From the NCBI GenBank assembly GCA_001804345.1, contig MHFU01000107.1, forward strand, positions 1 to 5,502: DNA of 5,502 bases. The letters run 5' to 3'. Position numbers and translations under genes: made by a program. The notes beneath the pieces were generated by a model that was not told where the DNA came from, made no database searches, and saw only the letters and a list, made by a program, of their open reading frames with translations. This document shows positions 1 through 3,785 of this stretch, piece by piece (position 1 is the first letter of the stretch; each line of letters begins with the position of its first letter). Source of the stretch: Omnitrophica bacterium RIFOXYB12_FULL_50_7. Its GTDB lineage: Bacteria > Omnitrophota > Omnitrophia > Omnitrophales > Aquincolibacteriaceae.

Positions 1-444
1 CAACAAGGAAGGAAGCCCGAGTTGTGCCATCGTGGGGGGGATGATGGAGTTGACGCGAAAAACGCTGCTTAAAGAACCCCGCTGAAAGAAAAAATTGACG
101 CGAAAGCGGTGCGTGAAATTCGGAATTGTTATAGAACAATCCAGCTGGCGATTTTCCAAGAGATCCTTTTTTTGTTTTTCACTGAGGAACAGGTCTTGGC
201 AACGTGCCATGAAATTGCTCGAGATGCGTGGTGCGGGTATGATGGGGACTAGAGTGCCGTCAACCCTGAAGATAGGATGGCTTCCTACTTGAAAATGGAT
301 ATCCGAGGCGTTGCGGCTTATGGCGTTCTTTAAGATGCCAAAAATATCATCAGAAATTGTAGTCGTGGAAGCGGTTTTCTTGGCAGGTTGGTCCTGAAAC
401 TCGTTCTGTTGATCCCCTAACATATAGATAACATCGTCAACCAT
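1..444 (-). CDS. pilT: PilT-type twitching motility ATPase, N-terminal part (runs off the left edge)
   Basis: The 148 visible residues are the N-terminal domain of a PilT-family type IV pilus retraction ATPase, a cytoplasmic hexamer that pulls pilus subunits back using ATP. Seen: ASDIHFQVG (residues 46-54), FRVDG (59-63), RFRVNFFFQRG (113-123), then a VFR step (128-130) and LGLP (142-145). This order matches the PAS-like N-terminal domain of PilT/PilU better than PilB. Walker A, Walker B and the Asp/His boxes would lie beyond the left edge, so catalytic competence cannot be judged. The start at 444 is chosen because AGGAGG (450-455) sits 5 nt upstream. Met8 is an alternative start but lacks such a site. 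About 30 residues rich in Asp, Gln and Thr precede the domain, longer than the few usual in PilT. The neighbour to its right is convergently independent, so no operon partner is visible. PilT rather than PilU is inferred. Confidence 0.88.
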   Translation of the reverse strand, partial: MVDDVIYMLGDQQNEFQDQPAKKTASTTTISDDIFGILKNAISRNASDIHFQVGSHPIFRVDGTLVPIIPAPRISSNFMARCQDLFLSEKQKKDLLENRQLDCSITIPNFTHRFRVNFFFQRGSLSSVFRVNSIIPPTMAQLGLPSLL

Positions 445-500
445 AACCCCCTCCTGGATTTTAAGAGTTCCCGCCGCGTAAGGAAGCAGACACGTCGGGA

Positions 501-529
501 AGTATATCTGGAGAAAGAGTTTTTTGGAA
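501..529 (-). promoter_or_regulatory. Weak candidate sigma70 promoter for pilT
   Basis: On the minus strand TATACT (501-506) is a good -10 box. The hexamer 17 nt upstream, TTCCAA (524-529), matches TTGACA at only three positions. Transcription would start near 494 and give a leader of about 50 nt. The perfect 14-bp palindrome GCTTTTTAAAAAGC (530-543) lies directly upstream of the -35 position. Support is mainly the -10 box and its placement. Confidence 0.25.
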
Positions 530-542
530 GCTTTTTAAAAAG

Positions 543-572
543 CACCAAGACGGGTGACATGGCGTCTTTGTG
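543..572. other. Hairpin upstream of pilT
   Basis: CACCAAGACG (543-552) and CGTCTTTGTG (563-572) pair at 9 of 10 positions around a 10-nt loop. No T-run follows on either strand, so it does not look like an intrinsic terminator. It lies upstream of the candidate pilT promoter and could be an operator-like inverted repeat or a leftover repeat element. Function is unknown. Confidence 0.4.
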
Positions 573-602
573 ATTTAGCATCTATCCGAATATTAGATCT
601 TT

Positions 603-630
603 AGGGCCGGTTCCCCAGAGAACCGACCCT
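603..630. other. GC-rich hairpin, function unknown
   Basis: AGGGCCGGTT (603-612) and AACCGACCCT (621-630) pair at 9 of 10 positions with an 8-nt loop CCCCAGAG. Neither strand has a T-run after the stem, so a terminator role is weak. Together with the stem at 647-686 it fills the otherwise empty stretch between pilT and the palindromic element. Confidence 0.4.
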
Positions 631-646
631 GCGTGATATCAGGATA

Positions 647-686
647 GGCACTTAGTGACAGGACTTTATCGTCCCTCCAAAGTGCC
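647..686. other. Nested stem-loop, function unknown
   Basis: GGCACTT (647-653) pairs perfectly with AAGTGCC (680-686). Inside, GGAC (661-664) pairs with GTCC (671-674) around the loop TTTATC. It overlaps a spurious minus-strand reading frame (652-897). It could be the 5' part of a larger repeat element or a folded transcript; no family is recognised. Confidence 0.35.
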
Positions 687-730
687 GATACTCTAGTGCT
701 GTTCTCCATTCGATTTTAGGGGGTAACAGT

Positions 731-889
731 GCTGTACCGACCGCGTTCGATAAATTCGTACCAGAATTACCCCTCTTTCGTAAAGAGGGGTAGGGGGGGG
801 ATTTTTTAAATCCCCCTTGATCCCCCTTTTCAAAAGGGGAAAGAAAATATGGATAAATCCGGTACGAACTTAACGAATAGCGTACTAGC
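731..889. repeat. Palindromic repeat element with nested hairpins (MITE/REP-like)
   Basis: The outer inverted repeat is TTCGATAAATTCGTACC (746-762) against GGTACGAACTTAACGAA (861-877), 15 of 17 matching. Partial similarity extends outward (GCTGTAC 731-737, GTACTAGC 882-889) and inward. Three hairpins lie inside: ACCCCTCTTT/AAAGAGGGGT (769-778/782-791), a perfect 10-bp stem with a 3-nt loop; GGGGGATTT/AAATCCCCC (796-804/808-816); and CCCCTTTT/AAAAGGGG (823-830/832-839). The internal AAATCCCCCTTGATCCCCC style is familiar from dispersed intergenic repeats of many bacterial genomes (established knowledge, recalled). No transposase is present, so movement would need one elsewhere. Exact ends and any target duplication are not clear. 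It lies just upstream of the 58-residue gene and might carry part of its transcription signals. Confidence 0.7.
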
Positions 890-921
890 AAAGCCAATTC
901 GTCTATACAGAGGAGGGGAGT

Positions 922-1098
922 ATGGCAAAAAAAGTTCTACGCAAGCTATCCACGAGTAAAGTTACGACGTTCAAGATCCGCAACCGGCGTGGTTATGCCG
1001 CGATCTTCATGAATAATCTTACCGAGGGGAACACGGTGGGGATTGCCCTGGCGCGTATGGCCAAGGCCGTCAAGCGGATGGGGTACCTTTTGGGCTGA
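922..1098 (+). CDS. Small basic protein of unknown function (58 residues)
   Basis: A short reading frame with a textbook ribosome site: AGGAGG at 911-916, 5 nt before ATG. The product is strongly basic, starts MAKKVLRKLSTSKV, and has no cysteines, signal peptide or membrane segment. Its middle reads RNRRGYAAIF (residues 21-30), then LTEGNTV (33-39) and a helix-like AL.RM.KAVKRMG (42-54). The order of a GY-A strand, a TEG-T turn and a helix with AL recalls the HicB-like antitoxin fold. No HicA partner is adjacent, and the charge and length differ, so this is only a hint; a small nucleic-acid-binding protein is equally possible. No clear promoter was found upstream, where the palindromic element ends about 30 bp before the start. 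A small hairpin, TTTTGGG/CCCAAAA (1088-1094/1102-1108), overlaps the stop codon. I am confident that it is coding, not of its role. Confidence 0.75.
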   Translation: MAKKVLRKLSTSKVTTFKIRNRRGYAAIFMNNLTEGNTVGIALARMAKAVKRMGYLLG

Positions 1099-1113
1099 GG
1101 CCCCAAAACGGGA

Positions 1114-1164
1114 CTCGGGACTTGGAAATTCGTTCCTTTTTAAAAACGAATCCCCAGTCCCGAG
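1114..1164. terminator. Long interrupted hairpin between convergent genes, possible bidirectional terminator
   Basis: CTCGGGACT (1114-1122) pairs perfectly with AGTCCCGAG (1156-1164). Further in, ATTCGTT (1128-1134) pairs with AACGAAT (1145-1151). The loop contains a T5-A5 run. It begins 16 nt after the stop of the 58-residue gene and ends 22 nt before the stop of the zinc-ribbon gene on the other strand, the position expected for a shared terminator. No T-run follows directly (TTTT comes about 5 nt later on the minus strand and 13 nt later on the plus strand), so an intrinsic terminator is not certain. A tandem GGGACTC/GGGACTT (1110-1122) at its left edge hints at a repeat element instead. 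Confidence 0.5.
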
Positions 1165-1186
1165 GTATGATTCCCGGTTTTATTGA

Positions 1187-1357
1187 TTAGCGGCCGCTGG
1201 CATTCTTGCGCTTCGCGAAGCAATCCTTGCAGTAGACCGGACGGTCTTCTCTGGGCTTGAAAGGAACTTCACATTCTTTTTTGCATTCGCCGCAAGTCGC
1301 CTTGTGCATCTCGCGCGGCGCACCTCCAAAGCCACGACCTTCTCCTTGAAACCCCAT
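1187..1357 (-). CDS. CxxC-x17-CxxC zinc-ribbon protein (56 residues)
   Basis: The 56-residue product has CGEC (22-25) and CKDC (43-46) separated by exactly 17 residues, the spacing that names the CxxC-x17-CxxC domain family. The four cysteines are expected to bind one zinc ion. A fifth cysteine (29) lies between them. The core EVPFKP (30-35) and DRPVYC (38-43) is typical as I recall it. A Gly-rich head (residues 1-13) and a basic tail (47-56) flank it, which suggests contact with nucleic acid, but no biochemical role is established to my knowledge. The start at 1357 is supported by AGGAGGAG ending about 6 nt upstream. The same frame stays open far upstream only because it crosses the repeats of the neighbouring gene. 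It lies 88 nt downstream of the Arg-rich gene on the same strand and probably shares its message. Confidence 0.85.
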   Translation of the reverse strand: MGFQGEGRGFGGAPREMHKATCGECKKECEVPFKPREDRPVYCKDCFAKRKNASGR

Positions 1358-1445
1358 GTTATCTCCTCCTGTTGGCACTGATGTTAGTGCAGTTGTGGGA
1401 AAAAATTCCCCAAAAAAACCATGGCCCTTTTGAAAATAATGCGAA

Positions 1446-1955
1446 TTACGACCGAGGACCCTTCCGGTGGCGAAAAAAAGGTTTGTCGCCATGACCGAAT
1501 CCGCGGGGTCCTGCGCCCGGTTTTCTGTCAAAAGCCCGTTCCGGGCCAGAGCCTCTTTCTCTTGGGCGATCCTGTGAGAATCCACCTTCTCGCGGTCGAT
1601 CTTTCGAAAAACTACTCTCCCTGGGACGGTCGTGCGAAAAACCGCCTTCTCTCGGGCGAGCAGAAGAAAAACCACCCTCTCTTGGACGATCATGAGAAAA
1701 GCCTTCTCTTCGGGGACCTCGATGGAAGTCCCTTTTGCCGTGGCTGGTCCCGCCCCCAAAGGAAGGTCGGAACGGTTTTGAAAACCGCTTCTCCCTGTCC
1801 CGGAAGGGTCTTTCCGGTGATTGGCCGATCAAAATATCAATCTTCTTTTCCAGAAAGTTCAGCTGCTGCTGCATCTTTTTGATCAAAGATACAAGATCTG
1901 AATCGGCTTGCGGGGGAACGGAAAGTTCTTCATTTTCTTCTAAATGTTCGCTCAT
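1446..1955 (-). CDS. Coiled-coil protein with Arg-rich decapeptide repeats
   Basis: The 169-residue product has an acidic head (1-20), a predicted coiled-coil helix (about 21-44, LVSLIKKMQQQLNFLEKKID), a linker with ERPFRDREKRFSKPFRP (48-64), and six consecutive 10-residue repeats (81-140) of consensus PREGGFSHDR. The tail is basic and aromatic (KPFFRHRKG, 158-166). The repeats resemble RGG-like disordered RNA-binding segments, so an oligomeric RNA- or DNA-associated protein is inferred; no enzyme motif is present. The start at 1955 has GGAG about 10 nt upstream. The next gene downstream is the zinc-ribbon protein. I recall such pairs, sometimes fused, in uncultured candidate phyla, which fits joint action. 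The 151 bp upstream, to the CarD-like gene, holds no clear promoter; GCGTCCTG occurs there twice (near 1973 and 2053, plus strand). Confidence 0.82.
   Translation of the reverse strand: MSEHLEENEELSVPPQADSDLVSLIKKMQQQLNFLEKKIDILIGQSPERPFRDREKRFSKPFRPSFGGGTSHGKRDFHRGPRREGFSHDRPREGGFSSARPREGGFSHDRPRESSFSKDRPREGGFSQDRPRERGSGPERAFDRKPGAGPRGFGHGDKPFFRHRKGPRS
1536..1715 (-). repeat. Six in-frame 30-bp tandem repeats
   Basis: The DNA encoding residues 81-140 of the Arg-rich protein consists of six 30-bp units without spacers, giving PRREGFSHDR, PREGGFSSAR, PREGGFSHDR, PRESSFSKDR, PREGGFSQDR and PRERGSGPER. Because 30 is a multiple of three and the units lack stops, other frames also stay open across it on both strands, producing false reading frames. 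Copy number could change by slippage without shifting the frame. Confidence 0.9.
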
Positions 1956-2106
1956 GTTACTTGGGCTCCTTTTGCGTCCTGGTTATTAGATAAAAAATAA
2001 TCGAAAACGAGGGCTGCGCTAAACTTCCCTTATGCTTTACGAGTTGTTCAGTGCGTCCTGTTTTTATCGAAGGTGTTTAAAATTAGGGTTTTGGATGTTA
2101 GCGTTA

Positions 2107-2640
2107 TTAATCTTCTCCGGCAAGTGCCAAAGCCGAAAGGACGGAAGGGTTGATTCGCGACGCGTGTCCCAGGTTTTTTAAGACCCTGTCCGCCGTTTTC
2201 TTTAGGGTGATCTTAAAAACACAGGAAAGTTCGCCCACAAGACCTTTTGCCGAACGCTCGAGCGCCTGACGCTTTCTCTGGTCTTTTGCTTCAAACTTGT
2301 CATAGGCAAAGGTCTGAAGGGCCCGGGCCAGATCCCAAGTTTGATCTTGCGGGTTTGAGGATGAATCAGTTCCGGGATGGCCTTTTCCATTTCCAGCTTT
2401 TAAATAGTGCAGGATCTTATTTGCTTCCTTGGGCGTAACGAGACCGTGAAAACCGGAGACTTCCAGGTCTGCCGCCGAAATGACAAAGCGAGATTTCATT
2501 CTGGTGGCGATTTTCGGTACCAGCGAATAGCTGGGGCCTCCTCGGTCGTACAAACTTGGAGGGGTGACCCTTTCCACGCGGCACAGACCATGGATCGGAT
2601 GGTAAAGTAAGTCACCGTTAGAGATTTTTTCTTTTTTCAT
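2107..2640 (-). CDS. CarD/CdnL-like RNA polymerase-binding regulator, divergent
   Basis: The 177-residue product opens with a CarD_CdnL_TRCF-type domain: NGDLLYHPIHGLCRVERV (residues 8-25) matches the GD-VVYP-HG-G pattern of the family, followed by YSLVP (38-42), a strand region (50-62) and a GLVT-KEA turn and helix (66-80). In the family this small beta-barrel docks on the RNA polymerase beta subunit and stabilises promoter opening. A Gly/Ser-rich linker (83-99) leads to a helical part with W102, RALQTFAYDKFEAKDQRKRQ (106-125) and a basic helix (129-156), comparable to the DNA-contacting helical domain of CdnL. The linker is longer and the match looser than in standard CarD, so a specialised role is likely. 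The start at 2640 is chosen for the MKKEKI opening and AAAGAGG upstream, though the gap of 3 nt is short. 2673 is an alternative without a ribosome site. Upstream lies a 487-bp structured region. Confidence 0.75.
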   Translation of the reverse strand: MKKEKISNGDLLYHPIHGLCRVERVTPPSLYDRGGPSYSLVPKIATRMKSRFVISAADLEVSGFHGLVTPKEANKILHYLKAGNGKGHPGTDSSSNPQDQTWDLARALQTFAYDKFEAKDQRKRQALERSAKGLVGELSCVFKITLKKTADRVLKNLGHASRINPSVLSALALAGED

Positions 2641-2721
2641 AAGCCTCTTTGTGTAAGGTTCTGGGTAGTTCATTTTTTCGAGAGGTTTCAAATCAGACTT
2701 TAACCAAGACAGGCTTGCTTC

Positions 2722-2805
2722 AGTCCCAATACGCATCAATTTCCGTGAAACGGAAATTGGGGCAGTCCTTGCCGACCATTTACAAAAAAATAAAGGCAAG
2801 GACTG
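2722..2805. repeat. Double-hairpin repeat unit A
   Basis: The unit begins AGTCCCAATA. Its first hairpin is CAATTTCCGT (2737-2746), loop GAA, ACGGAAATTG (2750-2759), a perfect 10-bp stem. Its second is CAGTCCTTGCC (2763-2773) with GGCAAGGACTG (2795-2805), a perfect 11-bp stem around a 21-nt loop that begins GACCATTTA. It is the first of two tandem copies offset by 98 bp. It could be REP-like intergenic DNA of the kind mobilised by RAYT transposases, or a folded transcript; no transposase is in the window. Confidence 0.8.
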
Positions 2806-2819
2806 TGCTGGTGTCACCT

Positions 2820-2906
2820 AGTCCCAATACCGATCAATTTTAGCGAAGCTGAAACTGGGACAATCCTTGTCGACCATTTAGGAGTAAAAAGTTAAGACAA
2901 GGATAG
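2820..2906. repeat. Double-hairpin repeat unit B, covarying with unit A
   Basis: This is the second copy, again starting AGTCCCAATA. The first hairpin is CAATTTTAGC (2835-2844), loop GAA, GCTGAAACTG (2848-2857), with one mismatch and one G-T pair. The second is CAATCCTTGTC (2861-2871) with GACAAGGATAG (2896-2906), 10 of 11 pairs. Most differences from unit A are paired changes: CCGT/ACGG became TAGC/GCTG, and GCC/GGC became GTC/GAC. The loop start GACCATTTA is kept. The tip GCGAAGC is the sequence known as an exceptionally stable DNA mini-hairpin. Confidence 0.8.
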
Positions 2907-2917
2907 GGGATTGCCAA

Positions 2918-3015
2918 GCTCTCTTGCACCGTCCTCTTTCTGCCTTTACGGGTTGACGGTGCAAGCACTGCAAACCCGTAAAATTAATAATCATGCAGTG
3001 CTTGTGACGGAGAGC
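2918..3015. other. Chain of interleaved inverted repeats (candidate pseudoknotted RNA or recombination/transposon end structure)
   Basis: Three perfect inverted repeats cross each other in order a-b-a'-c-b'-c'. Stem a: TTGCACCGTC (2924-2933) with GACGGTGCAA (2955-2964). Stem b: TTTACGGGTT (2945-2954) with AACCCGTAAA (2973-2982). Stem c: CAAGCACTGCA (2962-2972) with TGCAGTGCTTG (2994-3004). An outer GCTCTC (2918-2923) pairs with GAGAGC (3010-3015) and abuts stem a. The run 2945-2982 is continuous paired sequence, apart from a 3-base overlap of a' and c. CCGTC (2929-2933) could alternatively pair with GACGG (3006-3010). Such a set is far beyond chance. I recognise no known riboswitch, ribozyme or attachment site. 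Both strands would fold similarly, so orientation is open. Confidence 0.75.
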
Positions 3016-3021
3016 ATTATA
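3016..3021 (-). promoter_or_regulatory. Consensus -10 box (TATAAT) next to the interleaved element
   Basis: On the minus strand TATAAT stands immediately beside the interleaved element, and transcription would start near 3009 and run through 2918-3015, then units B and A, to the CarD-like gene. No good -35 hexamer is found at 16-18 nt (AGTTTT or similar). The outer GCTCTC/GAGAGC stem would lie partly upstream of the predicted start, which argues against using both. A chance match is quite possible. Confidence 0.25.
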
Positions 3022-3087
3022 CAACAGTTTCCATCAAAAAAACTATTTATTAGGTCTTTCCCGAATGAGGAAGGGAAGAGCACTACA

Positions 3088-3111
3088 GCCGCCACGAAAG
3101 TCGTTGCGGGC
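3088..3111. other. Hairpin downstream of the FecR gene
   Basis: CCGCCACGA (3089-3097) and TCGTTGCGG (3101-3109) pair at 8 of 9 positions around AAG. It begins about 17 nt after the FecR stop on the minus strand. No T-run follows directly. A second weak stem (TCTTTCCC/GGGAAGA near 3055-3078) precedes TTTTTTT at about 3036-3042 on the minus strand. Either may end the FecR transcript; neither is a classic terminator. Confidence 0.35.
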
Positions 3112-3127
3112 TTAAGAGAAAAATGGG

Positions 3128-3595
3128 TTATTGTGCCTCTACCGTGACCTCAAAAAGAGTACCGCGAACACCGCAAATAGAGGTTGGCGTTTTGACCTGA
3201 AAGGAAGAACTCCCCTGGAGCTTTTCGACTTTGATCATCACTTTTCCTAATGCGAGATTCAGAAGGGTGGTCTTATCTGCGGTCGCCGAATCTTTCTTCA
3301 TGGAATCAAACCGCATCTGAGTGTTTGCCTCCAGATCGAGTTTTCCGGTTTCTCCAGCCGTATCGAGTAAAATCTCTACCTTGGCGTTCTCGCCGGTCTT
3401 GATCTCATCGTTTTCGAGAAGAATCATGCCCTTCTCAGCGCCTTTCCACTCGGTCGTTCCACTTTTGCGGAACCAAGCGGAGCCCTGGATGTTGCTGATC
3501 TCGGCGACGCGACCCATTTCAGCAAAAAGAGGCGCAGAAATAAAGAAAATACACAAACCCACAGCAAGGCCCTTGACCATCTCCACTCGATTCAT
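3128..3595 (-). CDS. Exported FecR-domain protein, short C-terminus
   Basis: The 155-residue product has a signal peptide: MNRVEMVKG, a hydrophobic stretch (10-23) and a probable cleavage after LFA (23-25). The mature part fits the FecR domain: V-I-G-A-FRK (30-44), EWKGAEKGMIL (49-59), NDEIKTGENAKVEILL (62-77), LDLEANT (86-92), LALGKVMIKV (114-123) and FQVKTPTSICGVRGTLFEV (132-150). In iron-uptake systems FecR relays a signal to a sigma factor, but lone exported FecR domains like this one are common and mostly uncharacterised; a surface or cell-envelope role is inferred. The start at 3595 has GAGGGAGGG just upstream and lies downstream of a strong promoter. The chain ends 11 residues after VRGT, whereas FecR domains usually continue with several more strands; reading beyond the stop gives no FecR-like sequence in frame. 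Confidence 0.85.
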   Translation of the reverse strand: MNRVEMVKGLAVGLCIFFISAPLFAEMGRVAEISNIQGSAWFRKSGTTEWKGAEKGMILLENDEIKTGENAKVEILLDTAGETGKLDLEANTQMRFDSMKKDSATADKTTLLNLALGKVMIKVEKLQGSSSFQVKTPTSICGVRGTLFEVTVEAQ

Positions 3596-3624
3596 AGTCC
3601 CTCCCTCTCTATTAGAAGTGTAGC

Positions 3625-3654
3625 ACATTATATCAACAATGGTGGAAGCCTTTC
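3625..3654 (-). promoter_or_regulatory. Strong sigma70-type promoter of the FecR gene
   Basis: On the minus strand TTGAAA (3649-3654), an 18-nt spacer and a perfect TATAAT (3625-3630). An A/T-rich stretch, AAAAATAAA, directly upstream of the -35 box resembles an UP element. Transcription would start near 3618, leaving a leader of about 23 nt with the GAGGGAGGG ribosome site. This also rules out the longer frame start at 3628, which lies inside the -10 box. Confidence 0.75.
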
Positions 3655-3670
3655 AAATTTATTTTTCGCA

Positions 3671-3679
3671 GGGGGGGGG
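3671..3679. repeat. G9 homopolymer between divergent promoters
   Basis: Nine G in a row lie between the FecR promoter (-35 box at 3649-3654) and the divergent promoter at 3744. Tracts of this length are prone to slippage and sequencing error. A regulatory phase-variation role is possible but unsupported. Confidence 0.5.
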
Positions 3680-3743
3680 CAAATTTTCCTTTTCAAAGAG
3701 CTCACATCACCCCAGGAATCGCAAAATTGCAACAAAAATGAAA

Positions 3744-3772
3744 TTGACGAGATGTGGCTGTCTCTGTAGAAT
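3744..3772 (+). promoter_or_regulatory. Sigma70-type promoter of the anchored-protein gene
   Basis: TTGACG (3744-3749), an exact 17-nt spacer and TAGAAT (3767-3772), five of six matches in each box. The predicted start near 3779 leaves only about 7 nt before the ATG at 3786, so the message would be nearly leaderless. It excludes the in-frame ATGs at 3639, 3738 and 3771 as starts for this transcript. Confidence 0.65.
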
Positions 3773-3785
3773 GCGCACATCACTT

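Noticed and set aside
95..292. Plus-strand frame of 65 residues
   Set aside because: Antisense to pilT, whose conserved motifs lie on the other strand; no ribosome site.
652..897. Minus-strand open frame of 81 residues
   Set aside because: It lies across the palindromic element and stem-loops; its sequence is the translation of the repeat, it has no ribosome site and no domain.
1536..1715. Regular 30-bp repeats considered as a CRISPR array
   Set aside because: Units are contiguous with no unique spacers and encode an in-frame decapeptide repeat; no cas gene is present.
1187..1759. Longer minus-strand frame of 190 residues containing the zinc-ribbon protein
   Set aside because: The upstream part is an out-of-frame reading of the 30-bp repeats of the Arg-rich gene; the strong ribosome site supports a start at 1357.
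1421..1882. Plus-strand frame of 153 residues
   Set aside because: Antisense shadow of the Arg-rich gene, kept open by the stop-free 30-bp repeat.
2641..2817. N-terminal extension of the CarD-like protein up to 2817
   Set aside because: It would read through double-hairpin unit A, has no ribosome site, and lies outside the CarD-type domain, which starts at about residue 8 of the short form.
2911..3147. Plus-strand frame of 78 residues over the interleaved element
   Set aside because: No ribosome site, no domain, and it overlaps both the inverted-repeat structure and the end of the FecR gene.
3639..3785. Upstream start (3639) for the anchored-protein gene
   Set aside because: The region contains the G9 tract and the promoter at 3744-3772; the encoded residues show no signal sequence, while the segment from 3786 begins a typical anchor.
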